Assembly: GCA_965248905.1 (NCBI GenBank)
Contig: CBDFKS010000006.1
Location: 372,001-436,000, forward strand
Length of the DNA: 64,000 bases
Direction of reading: 5' to 3'
DNA from: CBDFKS01 sp965248905
GTDB taxonomy: Bacteria; Chloroflexota; Dehalococcoidia; Lucifugimonadales; JAGWBF01
In this document: piece by piece, positions 1-8,381 of the stretch
Position numbering within the stretch: the first letter of the stretch is position 1
How the letters are laid out: each line of letters begins with the position of its first letter
The notes under the pieces: model-generated
What the model was told of the DNA's origin: nothing
Database searches by the model: none
Seen by the model: only the letters and a program-made list of their open reading frames with translations
Made by a program: the position numbers and the translations under genes

Positions 1-2
1 AC

Positions 3-602
3 GGTCAATGTATCAACCTAGGACACGGGATACCGGTGCTGGCTTCGAACAAGGTGCCCGAAGGCAAAACTGTCTACTTCCAAGCTGAGCATGGCGTTGT
101 TGGCTATGGACCCACATTGTCGCCGGAGGAGGGTGACCTGGACCTGACCAACGCCTCCGGGCAACCGTTGGCCGTGGTGGCCGGCATCTCCTTCTGTGAC
201 AGTGCCGAGGCGTTTGCCATGATTCGGGGAGGACACATCGACGTAGCGATCCTTGGCGCCTATCAAGTGTCTGAGACGGGAGACTTAGCCAACTGGACCT
301 TGCCTGGCAAGCTAGGTGTGATAGGTGGGGCCATGGACCTCGCCGCCTGCGCCAAAAGAGTCATTGTCACCATGCATCACGTCACCTCTGACGGACAGGC
401 TAAGATTGTTAAAGAGTGCGCGTATCCGGTAACCGCCAGGCAATGCGTTGACCTGATCGTCACGGATATTGCTGTAATCGAGGTAGCTTCAAACGGCCTG
501 GTGTTACGAGAAGTGGCCCCTGGATGGACAGCAGAAGATGTGCAGACGCTGACCGAGCCAACGTTAATCGTTAGCGAAGAGCTAACGGAGATACGCCTGT
601 AG
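3..602 (+). CDS. 3-oxoacid CoA-transferase subunit B (5' end cut off)
   Basis: Beta subunit of a 3-oxoacid (succinyl-CoA:acetoacetate type) CoA-transferase, which moves CoA between a dicarboxylate and a 3-oxoacid. The reading frame is open from the first bases of the window, and the residues before the first possible GTG (GQCINLGHGIP) match the family's conserved N-terminal segment. The gene therefore starts upstream and 36 is not its start. The QAEHGVVGYGP segment corresponds to the SENG active-site motif and keeps the catalytic glutamate. The later MDLAACAKRVIV and TDIAVIEV segments are also typical. About 200 residues are visible of roughly 215 expected. Subunit A presumably lies just upstream, outside the window. 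Confidence 0.9.
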   Translation, partial: GQCINLGHGIPVLASNKVPEGKTVYFQAEHGVVGYGPTLSPEEGDLDLTNASGQPLAVVAGISFCDSAEAFAMIRGGHIDVAILGAYQVSETGDLANWTLPGKLGVIGGAMDLAACAKRVIVTMHHVTSDGQAKIVKECAYPVTARQCVDLIVTDIAVIEVASNGLVLREVAPGWTAEDVQTLTEPTLIVSEELTEIRL

Positions 603-724
603 TGTCCGGAACCTAAAGCGGTCCACTCCCGTCAACCTCTCGAAACCCGCTCAAAGCTGGGTACAACCAGTCCCGTTCTGACTGCAACACTCGGTTACTT
701 TCCTTAGCGCCTATTTCTCCAGGC

Positions 725-1756
725 TCAATACTTGGCAAGCTCCCCGGCGAGCTCGAAGACTAAAGGGATTCCTCCCGTGTGGATGAACACAATGTTGTCC
801 TCTGTAGAGAACCGACCCTTTCGAACGTCGTTAATCAAGGCAGCCATCGCTTTGCCGGTGTAGGCGGGGTCCAGAATTATTCCCTCGGTGCTTGCCACAA
901 GCTTGATGGCATCAACGCTGACCTGGGTTGGCCTACCGTGGCCGGGCCCAACGTATTCGAATGTGGTCTCGATCTCCTCAGAGCCCAGGCTTTGCGCGAA
1001 TCCTAAAAGGTCCGAAGTATCCCTGGACCACTGTGATTGAGGGTGCTCGCGCTCGAAGTGTTGGCCGACTGCGACTCCAGTTAGCTTCCAGGGCAAGCCG
1101 AGGAGTTTAGCAGCTAGCTGTAGGCCTGTCTGGCTGTGACCCGTGACCATGTATATATGGGTCTTGGTGATGCCTAGGTCACTGAGCTGCTGTTTCAGTT
1201 CAAGGGCGGCGTTAAGGTAGCTAATTACCGCCGACAGGTGATACCAGGGCAGCTCTTGGAGGGGGTAGGGCTTGAGGCCCTCATTTTCAAGACGCTGTCG
1301 CGTTGCCGACACCTGCTGCCTAGCTTCACGCGGGTCATCTGTATCCAGAAACACCAGTTCCGCGCCAAGTAATTGGGCCAACAGAAGATTGCCCTGAAGC
1401 GGTCTGTCCCTGTGGCCGTGAATCAGCAGCATGCATCTCATACCCACCTTGGCACAGGCTGCAGCCGTTGCCCTGGCAGCGTTGTATGGGTCCGCGTAGA
1501 TGAAGGTGTCGCAGCCTTGCGCCAGTGCATCGCCCATCCGGTACTCCAGGTGGCGCACCTTGTTGCCTCCCAGGGCCTGACCGGTGAGGTCGTCTCGCTT
1601 GATAAAGATACGAGGCCCTTGGGCATTTCCAGCCAGGATTTCTGCCAGGCGAGGGCACTCGTCCAGTGGAGTGGGCAGATGGGCCAGAGGGGTCCGAGGC
1701 TGTTTAGCCAGGGCGGATTCAAGCCTTTCCCGGGTCATAGGAGACTGCAACGACAA
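725..1756 (-). CDS. PLP-dependent D-cysteine desulfhydrase / ACC deaminase-like protein
   Basis: Fold-type II PLP enzyme of the D-cysteine desulfhydrase/1-aminocyclopropane-1-carboxylate deaminase family, 343 aa. The PLP-binding lysine lies in GGNKVRHLE after KRDDLTG, and the C-terminal HTGGIPLVFE loop fits the family. The frame can be extended to 1858, but AGGAGG at 1762-1767 lies 5 bases before a TTG at 1756, so that start is preferred; an ATG at 1738 is the alternative. Two family motifs are altered. The usual SN pair after the lysine reads YN (ADPYNAARAT), and the glycine-rich phosphate loop reads VTGHSQTGL. Substrate therefore cannot be assumed; deamination or desulfhydration of a small amino acid is the family expectation. 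Confidence 0.8.
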   Translation of the reverse strand: MSLQSPMTRERLESALAKQPRTPLAHLPTPLDECPRLAEILAGNAQGPRIFIKRDDLTGQALGGNKVRHLEYRMGDALAQGCDTFIYADPYNAARATAAACAKVGMRCMLLIHGHRDRPLQGNLLLAQLLGAELVFLDTDDPREARQQVSATRQRLENEGLKPYPLQELPWYHLSAVISYLNAALELKQQLSDLGITKTHIYMVTGHSQTGLQLAAKLLGLPWKLTGVAVGQHFEREHPQSQWSRDTSDLLGFAQSLGSEEIETTFEYVGPGHGRPTQVSVDAIKLVASTEGIILDPAYTGKAMAALINDVRKGRFSTEDNIVFIHTGGIPLVFELAGELAKY

Positions 1757-1993
1757 CTCTGCCTCCTCTAGGTATGCAGGCTGTTGAGTATGGGTGGGAA
1801 CACCCGCATCTGGTGCACGTAACTTATACCGTCGAGTTCCGCGTGTCAAACACTCCATGTTTTGTGACGGGTGCCGCTCTATGAGAAAGTTTCGTTGACA
1901 CGTCTTGCCGAGATAACTACAATCACGACAAGTCCGACAGGGATTAATCTTGAGAGACGGTCTACCTTAAACCACTTCTACGCGGAGGTTGAA

Positions 1994-3109
1994 ATGAATA
2001 TCGACAACCATGTGCATCTTTTCCCCGATCAAGCGGGGCCCGCTGGTTATCCGGATGTCGAGAGCCATAATCAATCGCTTATGAGGTTGGCCGGACCCCT
2101 ATGGCGATGGAGAATGAATACCAGCCACACCGACCCCAAGTACATACCAGAGCCCGGCGAGGACGTGGGCTTCCACGTGGGAAAGTATGGCAAGTGGCAA
2201 TGGCGCAAACATGGCGAGGACTGCTGGATGCAGCGCGGACCCGTAATGCTCGAGGTCCTGGAGAACGGCCCCGAGCAGATGCTGGCCCAAATGGACTTGG
2301 TAGGAGTGGATATGGGTGTCCTCGAAGGTGGCTATATGGAGCCGAACTTCGAGAGAGAGGTCTTCGTTCCTCCCATCATAAAGAAGTGGCCCGACCGGTT
2401 TATTGGCACAGTGTCCATTCGATACGACCTCAACCAGAGCGACGAGTACCTCCAGGGAGAGATTAGAAAGCTCACCGAGGCGGTGGAAGAGAAAGGGTTC
2501 AAAGGCCTCTTCTCCAGTGTGTTGAAAGGCCAGCCCGTTGACCACGAGAAATGCGATCCTCTATGGAAAGAGGCGATACGGCTGGGCATCCCCGTGTGCA
2601 TCGACACGGGACTGAATCCTAGAGATGAGTACCTGGAGGAGATTAGACGAATCGAAAACGTATGCCGGAAGTTCCCGGAGCTGAATGTCATCGATGGCCA
2701 CGTGGGCGGCAATCTTCGTCCTCCCAGGGACCCGAACCACGTGGACAATCCCAGAGAGTTCTTCAATCTATTGAAATTGGGTAACTTTTACCTCGAATTT
2801 GGCTGCGTGCTCATCTACGAGAGGTGGAACATCTGGGGCAGGGACTACGAATACCCGTACAACAGGCACCAGCAGATAGTGAAAACTGTCTACGAAAACT
2901 TTGGCCCAAAGAACATGATCTGGGGCGCGGACATGCCCTGGTGCCAGAGGGTGTGTACCTACCGCCAGAACTGGGACCTGGTAAGGCTCCATACCGACTT
3001 CATGACCGACGAGGACCGGGCGCTGATAATGGGTGACAATCTTGCCCGGGTGTACAACGTCAGCGAATCTCGGGTGGCTAAGGCTTCTGCTGGCTCCACA
3101 CGCTCATGA
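1994..3109 (+). CDS. Amidohydrolase family protein (amidohydro_2 type)
   Basis: Metal-dependent hydrolase of the amidohydrolase_2/ACMSD-like group, 371 aa. It starts MNIDNHVHLFPD, giving the HxH metal motif at the extreme N terminus, and continues with IDGHVGGNLRPP and WGADMPW, the usual C-terminal His and Asp ligand regions. The frame stays open 41 codons upstream, but GGAGGTT at 1984-1990 places the start at the ATG at 1994. Family members hydrolyse or decarboxylate small cyclic or aromatic acids; the substrate cannot be read from sequence. Its 3' end overlaps the convergent isochorismatase-like gene by about 30 bp. Confidence 0.87.
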   Translation: MNIDNHVHLFPDQAGPAGYPDVESHNQSLMRLAGPLWRWRMNTSHTDPKYIPEPGEDVGFHVGKYGKWQWRKHGEDCWMQRGPVMLEVLENGPEQMLAQMDLVGVDMGVLEGGYMEPNFEREVFVPPIIKKWPDRFIGTVSIRYDLNQSDEYLQGEIRKLTEAVEEKGFKGLFSSVLKGQPVDHEKCDPLWKEAIRLGIPVCIDTGLNPRDEYLEEIRRIENVCRKFPELNVIDGHVGGNLRPPRDPNHVDNPREFFNLLKLGNFYLEFGCVLIYERWNIWGRDYEYPYNRHQQIVKTVYENFGPKNMIWGADMPWCQRVCTYRQNWDLVRLHTDFMTDEDRALIMGDNLARVYNVSESRVAKASAGSTRS

Positions 3110-3740
3110 CTGCCTCAGAGCTGACCACATAGCCGTAGAACTGGTTCATGTACTCCAGCGAGAAGTCGTGAAGCTTCTTCTCTTTGTCGGCACAGCAGTC
3201 CTCAACTGAAACAACGTAGTAGCCGTTGAAGAAGCCGTCGCGTGTCGTGGACTCGACACAGCCGGCGGTGGCCACGCCCGTCATGACCAAAGATTTGATG
3301 CCGTTACTTCTCAGGATCATGTCCAGATTCGTACCCCAGAAGCCGCTGTACCGGTGTTTTTTGACCACAGCCTCGTTGTCGCGGCCATCGGGACGGATGT
3401 TTCCGTAGAAATCGTCACCCCACGTGCCCTCTAGACAGTTATTGTTATACTCCCCGGTGATATGATATCGCTGGATGATTGCAGGCGCCATATACTTGAG
3501 ATCGTAAACGGCCTGGACGAACACGGTAAATACGTTTGCCTTCCGAGCCGCTGCCAATAAGGTCTCCAGCCGGGGCAACATGTCCGGGACCAGCGATTTC
3601 CCGGGAACGTAGAGACCCGCCTGCGCGAAGAATCCCTCAGGATGGGTGAAGTCGTTGAGCACGTCCACGATGACAAGGGCTGTGTGGTTGGGCGCTATCT
3701 GTTCTTCCAGGGTGTCGAGAATCCCTTCGGCTTCCGTCAT
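3078..3740 (-). CDS. Isochorismatase-family cysteine hydrolase
   Basis: Cysteine hydrolase of the isochorismatase/nicotinamidase/N-carbamoylsarcosine amidase superfamily, 220 aa and full length. The catalytic triad can be seen: Asp26 in IVDVLNDF, Lys127/128 in VVKKHRYSGF, and Cys161 in TGVATAGCVESTTRDGF. Members cleave amide or vinyl-ether bonds of small molecules. The neighbouring amidohydrolase on the opposite strand and the MFS carrier downstream suggest a role in catabolism of an imported amide. That is inference from context only. Confidence 0.88.
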   Translation of the reverse strand: MTEAEGILDTLEEQIAPNHTALVIVDVLNDFTHPEGFFAQAGLYVPGKSLVPDMLPRLETLLAAARKANVFTVFVQAVYDLKYMAPAIIQRYHITGEYNNNCLEGTWGDDFYGNIRPDGRDNEAVVKKHRYSGFWGTNLDMILRSNGIKSLVMTGVATAGCVESTTRDGFFNGYYVVSVEDCCADKEKKLHDFSLEYMNQFYGYVVSSEAVMSVWSQQKP

Positions 3741-3982
3741 GGTGCCTGTCCTCCATGTTCTGGATAGTAGCGCGTAATCTGGGTCATCGAGCTGTCAATC
3801 TGATGGAGCAGACCGATCAAAGAATCTAGAGTTGTCTGTCCAATTATACTCCGGTGGCAGTCAGCTTTCATAGAATTTCTTTGTCTAACAAGACATGCAA
3901 CGCGATCTACCCCTGAGCTAAGGAGTGCCACATCGGTCCTATAACTAGTCTCCGTAGTCTGAAAAACATCCCATATTTCTGG

Positions 3983-5152
3983 GTGGTGGTGTTCTTATGT
4001 GCTGCGACCACTTCAGGCGTGGCGTTCATCTCCTTCGGCTTTGGGGCCATCTATCCGTTCATACAGGAAGACCTTCAGATTAGCAGGGCCCAGGTAGGTC
4101 TTATCGCATCTACATTTTTCGTTGGTGGCGCCGGGACTGTGCTCTTGACAGGCTGGCTATTCGATCGATTCGGAGTTCGCCGCCTCCAGAGTGGGTCCCT
4201 GCTGGGGGTAGTAGTCGCCCTGGTGCTGTTCTCTCAGATCCAGTCCCTTGTCCAAGGGCTAATTCTGGCCGTTGTCATCGGAATAGCCTTAGGGGCTACC
4301 TTTCCGGGTTACATGAAAGCCATTGTGGACTGGGTGCCTCCTCGAAATAGGAGCTTATCTATAGGCATCATCGAGGCCAATATCACGGCCGCCGGAATCA
4401 TGTCCGCCCTACTTCTTACCTACGTTGCGGTGACCTATAGCTGGCGCGCATCGGTGGTAGTGCTGGCTGTGTTACTGGCAGTTGCCGGCATAGTCTTCTT
4501 TAGCTTTTACCGGGACAAGCCCCAAGAAGAAGACAGCGGGCAGCGAAGAGGCCATGGGCCTGGAAGAATGTCCACCGTGCTTAGAGACCGGGATATGTGG
4601 TTGGTTGGCTTCAACGGGATCGCTGCAACCAGTATCCAAAGCGTCCCTGTCAGCTATCTGGTGCTCTTCCTGAAGGAGGAGATTGATGTGTCGACTGGCG
4701 CAGCCGGCGCTGCCCTCGCGGTTTTAATGGCGGGGGGCTCGGTTGGTAGACTCATGTGGGGCATAGTTGGCGATCTGCTGCTTCGGGAGCGCCGTGCTAG
4801 TATCCTCGCGTTGGTGATGACGCTGTCCGCGGTGTTCACGGGCCTTGTAACTTTACTACCCTCCGGAGCTCCGTATTATCTGGTATTAGTCGTTGTGTTC
4901 TTTCTGGGCGCCACCTCACTGGGAGTCTCCGGTCTGTGGTCTGTGCTGGTGGCGGAGTTGGGAGGACCCACCCTTGCCGGGACGGCCGCCGGGTTCGCCA
5001 ATACTATTCAGCGGGTAGGGGCGTTTGCCCTACCTCCACTGTTCGGCCTTATCGTAGACAAAACCGGTTCTTACGACCCTGCTTGGTGGATGATGATCGG
5101 TGTGTCAGCGGTGGGAGTGCTGCTTCTGGTCCCCATCAGACGAGCGAGTTGA
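3983..5152 (+). CDS. Major facilitator superfamily transporter
   Basis: Twelve-helix MFS carrier of the inner membrane, 389 aa from the GTG at 3983. It resembles monocarboxylate/oxalate-type carriers: N-terminal GFGAIYPFIQEDLQISRAQVG, then FDRFGVRRL between helices 2 and 3, and DRDMWLVG opening the second half. It is a clear paralogue of the protein at 28068-29288. The paralogue's N terminus (TNLPYQWFVVV) aligns with codons upstream of 3983 (KNIPYFWVVVF), so the real protein probably starts earlier. No ATG, GTG or TTG occurs in that open stretch back to 3917. An AAGGAG at 3920-3925 precedes an ATC at 3932, which may be a rare start or a sequence error. Confidence 0.88.
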   Translation: MVVFLCAATTSGVAFISFGFGAIYPFIQEDLQISRAQVGLIASTFFVGGAGTVLLTGWLFDRFGVRRLQSGSLLGVVVALVLFSQIQSLVQGLILAVVIGIALGATFPGYMKAIVDWVPPRNRSLSIGIIEANITAAGIMSALLLTYVAVTYSWRASVVVLAVLLAVAGIVFFSFYRDKPQEEDSGQRRGHGPGRMSTVLRDRDMWLVGFNGIAATSIQSVPVSYLVLFLKEEIDVSTGAAGAALAVLMAGGSVGRLMWGIVGDLLLRERRASILALVMTLSAVFTGLVTLLPSGAPYYLVLVVVFFLGATSLGVSGLWSVLVAELGGPTLAGTAAGFANTIQRVGAFALPPLFGLIVDKTGSYDPAWWMMIGVSAVGVLLLVPIRRAS

Positions 5153-5227
5153 CACCCGGTAGCGGCTATCTTATCTTGAACTAGGATGGTCAAAGTCGCC
5201 AGCAACAAAGGGCAGGGTCTTTTAATT

Positions 5228-5337
5228 GTCATTGCGAGGAGCGACAGCGACGAAGCAATCTCCCATCCTAAGATTGCTTCGCGGAGTTTATCCTGAACTG
5301 AGTGAAGGGCTCGCAAAGACATTTTCGTAGCAATGAC
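5228..5337. repeat. Intergenic palindromic repeat, GTCATTGC family
   Basis: About 110 bp bounded by inverted ends GTCATTGC and GCAATGAC, with an internal hairpin (GAAGCAATCT / AGATTGCTTC). Related copies lie at 17622-17678 and 62395-62469, and a short piece at about 16584. It is noncoding and resembles a REP/MITE-like dispersed repeat. It fills the gap between the MFS gene and the FAD oxidoreductase. Confidence 0.7.
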
Positions 5338-5381
5338 GGTAAGGGAGAACTGAATGACTCTGCAACAGGGGGGATGCTGAG

Positions 5382-6518
5382 TTGACAGCTTCAAAAGGAC
5401 CTGCTCTGGACGTGGCAATTGTCGGTGGCGGGGTTATCGGCTGTTTCTTGGCTTACAGGCTGGCTTTGGAAGGCATCTCCGTTGGAGTGTTGGAGAGAGG
5501 GGAGCTTGCTTCTGGGGCGTCGGGGGCCTCGGCAGGCAACGTTCAGCCGGACACCGGCGGCGGAGAACCCTTTCTGGCAGGCCTGGGCGTCGAGAGCCTG
5601 GCCCTGTACCGGCGATATCTATCGGACATAAAGCAAGATAGCGGCATGGACCCCCTCGACCAGGATGTCCAATATCTCTACGCGGCCTTCAATGAAAGAG
5701 AGGTCGCCGAGACCCAGGCCACCACCGATCAGCTTTCCAAGGAAGGGTTGGCCGTAGAGTGGGTAGACGTGAACCAAGCTCGGGAAGTAGAGCCTAGACT
5801 CTCCGAGAGAATACTAGGAGGCATGCTCCACAAGGACTGTATTCAGATAGAGCCCGGCCGCTTTGTGCGGGCGCTTGCTAAGGCCGCTGAGAGCCATGGA
5901 GCTCAGATCATACGGGCCGATGTCATTGGCATGGAGGTGCATGGCGATCGAGTAACTGGAGTCAAGTGCGGGGACGATAGAACCATATCCTGCAATTCTG
6001 TAGTAATCGCCACCGGCGCTTGGTCGCGAGAATGCTTATCGAGCTGGCTGGGGATCGCACTACCCATCAGGCCCGACGGCATGCAAAAGCTCCATCTGAG
6101 GCTAGAGGGAGAGCCTTTGAACTGCGCGGTACGATGGCAGGGGATCAACATGGTACACCGGCGAGATGACTTCATCCACCTGGGCAGCAAACACGATGAC
6201 ACGGGCTTCGAGGTCCGTCCCACGGAGGAGGGGAAGAGCTGGTTGTTGGATGTGCTGAGCACCCCGTTTCCTGATCTACCGGTGCAGGTGGCGGATACCG
6301 GTTCGGGCTGCGGCTCTTCCACCCCCGGAAGGGTCCCGTTGCTGGGTGCCCTTGATGGATGGCAGGGAATCCAGCTGGCTGTGCCCAGCACCAATGGTTT
6401 CCTCTTGGCCGCAGTGATCTCTGACATTCTGACCAATCTACTGGTGCATGGCAAGGAACATCCACTGCTGGGCCAGATGAGTCCTGGAGAGGCTGTTGCG
6501 AGAGCATCAAGACAGTAG
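5382..6518 (+). CDS. FAD-dependent oxidoreductase, DAO family (glycine oxidase-like)
   Basis: D-amino-acid-oxidase-fold flavoprotein, 378 aa, TTG start. The N-terminal Rossmann motif VAIVGGGVIGCFLAYRLA binds FAD and is followed by LERGELASGASGASAGN, the usual ribityl/isoalloxazine-contacting segment. The C-terminal GRVPLLGAL...STNGFLLA segment is typical of DAO-type oxidases and dehydrogenases. Members oxidise secondary amines or amino acids such as glycine, sarcosine or proline, often passing electrons to oxygen or a carrier. A lipoprotein cytochrome c gene follows about 170 bp downstream and could be an electron acceptor, which is inference only. Confidence 0.88.
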   Translation: MTASKGPALDVAIVGGGVIGCFLAYRLALEGISVGVLERGELASGASGASAGNVQPDTGGGEPFLAGLGVESLALYRRYLSDIKQDSGMDPLDQDVQYLYAAFNEREVAETQATTDQLSKEGLAVEWVDVNQAREVEPRLSERILGGMLHKDCIQIEPGRFVRALAKAAESHGAQIIRADVIGMEVHGDRVTGVKCGDDRTISCNSVVIATGAWSRECLSSWLGIALPIRPDGMQKLHLRLEGEPLNCAVRWQGINMVHRRDDFIHLGSKHDDTGFEVRPTEEGKSWLLDVLSTPFPDLPVQVADTGSGCGSSTPGRVPLLGALDGWQGIQLAVPSTNGFLLAAVISDILTNLLVHGKEHPLLGQMSPGEAVARASRQ

Positions 6519-6537
6519 CGTTTCAGCTGCAATTGCC

Positions 6538-6609
6538 TTAGAAGATGTATCAATACCTCCGCCTGAAGGCGTAGACGTATATGCCACAGCCTTTAGGTGG
6601 TGGTGCATC
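6538..6609. repeat. Dispersed repeat, copy 1 of the TTAGAAGATGTAT family
   Basis: A 72-bp intergenic segment whose order of blocks (TTAGAAGATGTATC, CCGCCTGAAGGCG, ATATGCC, CAGCCTTTAGG, GTGGTGCATC) recurs almost unchanged at 44550-44620. CCTGAAGG-type and CCTTTAGG-type half-palindromes suggest a folded structure. It is noncoding, lies just after the FAD oxidoreductase stop, and its function is unknown. Confidence 0.7.
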
Positions 6610-6688
6610 CGCTTGACGGCAAGTGCCGTCTGATACATAATCCTTCGTGGATTATTGGGGGTTTACCCGAGGTGATAGGGGGAAGGAA

Positions 6689-7240
6689 TTGAACAGGACC
6701 TGGGTTCTTTTGGGTGTGATTATAGGTTTGATGGTTTTGGCTGCCTGCGGAGATGGGATAAAGCCCACACCGACGGGATGCGTCGAGCTGATGGGTGATG
6801 GATTGGTGGAAATACCTTGTCCATCTACGGCAACGACGACAACCACTACGACCGTTGATGTACCGAGCGAGCCCGAGAAAGAGGATGGAGTTGAGGTCAC
6901 CTGCCCACCTGACGATGGCTCGCCAGAGGGCAGTGGTTGCCAGCTCTTCCTTGAGGTTCCGCAAAACGTTGCACCACAGGCCCTATGGTGCTATCAGTGT
7001 CACCTCGTTGAGGGGCTATCGGACGGGCTGATTGGACCTGAGCTCACCCACATAGGTGCTGCTGCCGTGATCAGGAAGGCCGGTATGTCGGCTGAAGAGT
7101 ACCTCCGAGAGTCCATTATGGAGCCCGAGAAATTCGTTGCTCCAGGTCTGACTAGCGGGTTGATGACCCATGCCATCACTGAGAAGATGACCGAAGAACA
7201 GGTCAGTGACCTGGTGGCCTTCTTGCTCACCCTCGAGTAG
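6689..7240 (+). CDS. Lipoprotein with a single c-type haem site
   Basis: A 183-aa exported lipoprotein. From the TTG at 6689, preceded by GGAAGGAA, the N terminus is a signal peptide ending in the lipobox LAAC with Cys20. A low-complexity linker follows, including a run of seven threonines near residue 50 and several extra cysteines (31, 44, 72, 84). The C-terminal 90 residues hold one haem-binding CYQCH motif at 101-105 and a likely methionine ligand in SGLMT (Met159), ending in the helix EQVSDLVAFLLTLE typical of class I cytochromes c. It probably carries electrons on the outer face of the membrane. A frame extension to 6647 lacks a signal peptide and is not preferred. Confidence 0.82.
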   Translation: MNRTWVLLGVIIGLMVLAACGDGIKPTPTGCVELMGDGLVEIPCPSTATTTTTTTVDVPSEPEKEDGVEVTCPPDDGSPEGSGCQLFLEVPQNVAPQALWCYQCHLVEGLSDGLIGPELTHIGAAAVIRKAGMSAEEYLRESIMEPEKFVAPGLTSGLMTHAITEKMTEEQVSDLVAFLLTLE

Positions 7241-7305
7241 CTAAGGGTATTAGAGATCGGCCTTCAAATCTTCTACTGCCCAGTGGTGGGGCATGAGGTG
7301 TTCCC

Positions 7306-8262
7306 ATGAGCTTCAAGATCGTGCTACTGCCTCCGGACATTCAAGAGCACTGGCCCGAGAAGATTCGGGAGGCGGTGCCAGGCTGTGAGGTAAAGCTGTT
7401 CCACGATCCCTCCGAAGCGATGGCGGATATCGAGGACGCTGACGCCGCTTACGGAACGGTTACTCCAGAGCTGTTTGCCCGCGCCAAGAAGCTGCGTTGG
7501 ATAGCAGCCCCAATGGCGGGTCTAGGGGGTGGTTGGTTCCACGAGGCCCTGGTCAACAGCGACGTGGTAGTTACCAATATCCGGGGTATCTACAACGACC
7601 ACATCGGGGCGCACATCATGTCCTTCGTGCTGGCCTTTGCTCGCCGTCTGGACGAGTACATCCCCCAACAGCAACTTCGTGAGTGGAACCCGCTGGCCCC
7701 TGCGATGCACCTGCCCGAGAGTACCGCTTTGATCATTGGTGTGGGTGGAATAGGCGCCGAGACCGCCAGGCTCTGTTCGGCCTTCGGCATGAAGGTAATC
7801 GGAGTTGACCCCAGGGTATCCGAACCGCCCCCATATGTGGACGAGTTATATCGACCGGAGGGTCTAGACGATGTCCTGGGTCTCGCCGACTTCGTCATTC
7901 TGACCACCCCTGAGACGCCCCAGACCCGCGGCATGATGAATGCCGGACGATTTCGCCTGATGAAGCCCACAGCCTATTTCATTAACATAGGTCGTGGTGC
8001 TTGTGTCGTGCTGGACGATCTGGTGGAGGCCCTGCAGTCGAAATGGATTGCCGGTGCTGGGCTGGACGTGTTTCAGGTGGAGCCTCTGCCGCGAGAGCAT
8101 CCGTTATGGACCATGCCTGGGGTCTTGTTGACACCCCACGTGGCTGCTTACGAAGCGCCTTACCTAGCAGAGCGGCGCACGGCTATTCTTCTGGAGAACT
8201 GCCGTCGTTTCGCCAAAGGTGAGCCTCTAATGAACCAGGTGGACAAGGCCAACTGGTTCTAG
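7306..8262 (+). CDS. D-isomer-specific 2-hydroxyacid dehydrogenase
   Basis: NAD(P)-dependent dehydrogenase reducing 2-keto acids to D-2-hydroxy acids or the reverse, 318 aa. The nucleotide-binding motif GVGGIG is at 145-150, followed by VDPR. The catalytic triad is present: Arg230 in INIGRGA, Glu259 in FQVEPLP and His278 in TPHVAA. The sequence most resembles glyoxylate/hydroxypyruvate reductase-type members. An ATG follows a weak GAGG. No operon partner is obvious; an IS element begins 120 bp downstream. Confidence 0.9.
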   Translation: MSFKIVLLPPDIQEHWPEKIREAVPGCEVKLFHDPSEAMADIEDADAAYGTVTPELFARAKKLRWIAAPMAGLGGGWFHEALVNSDVVVTNIRGIYNDHIGAHIMSFVLAFARRLDEYIPQQQLREWNPLAPAMHLPESTALIIGVGGIGAETARLCSAFGMKVIGVDPRVSEPPPYVDELYRPEGLDDVLGLADFVILTTPETPQTRGMMNAGRFRLMKPTAYFINIGRGACVVLDDLVEALQSKWIAGAGLDVFQVEPLPREHPLWTMPGVLLTPHVAAYEAPYLAERRTAILLENCRRFAKGEPLMNQVDKANWF

Positions 8263-8291
8263 CAGCCGTGGAGTCGATAGAATCGTATTTA

Positions 8292-8381
8292 GCTTCCTCC
8301 CTCCTTGTGGGGGAGGCCCTTCGGCAAGCTCAGGAGAGGTGGGGGGAATTCACCCCCATCCCAACCTTCCCTCGTCGAGGG
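8292..8381. repeat. Dispersed G/C-block repeat interrupted by an IS element (left part)
   Basis: Intergenic repeat rich in CCTCC/GGGGG blocks, ending CACCCCCATCCCAACC...CTCGTCGAGGG. Its continuation GGGGAAGGAA lies beyond the insertion sequence at about 9715. Joining the two sides recreates the layout seen at 19292-19379. This shows the IS entered a pre-existing copy. Confidence 0.65.
8371..8381. repeat. 11-bp target-site duplication, left copy
   Basis: CTCGTCGAGGG immediately outside the left inverted repeat of the IS element; the identical 11 bases follow the right inverted repeat at 9707-9717. A perfect direct repeat of this size fits IS4-family transposition. Confidence 0.9.

Noticed and set aside
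3737..3931. 64-codon minus-strand frame upstream of the isochorismatase gene
   Set aside because: No ribosome site or similarity, and it overlaps the likely upstream region of the divergent MFS gene.
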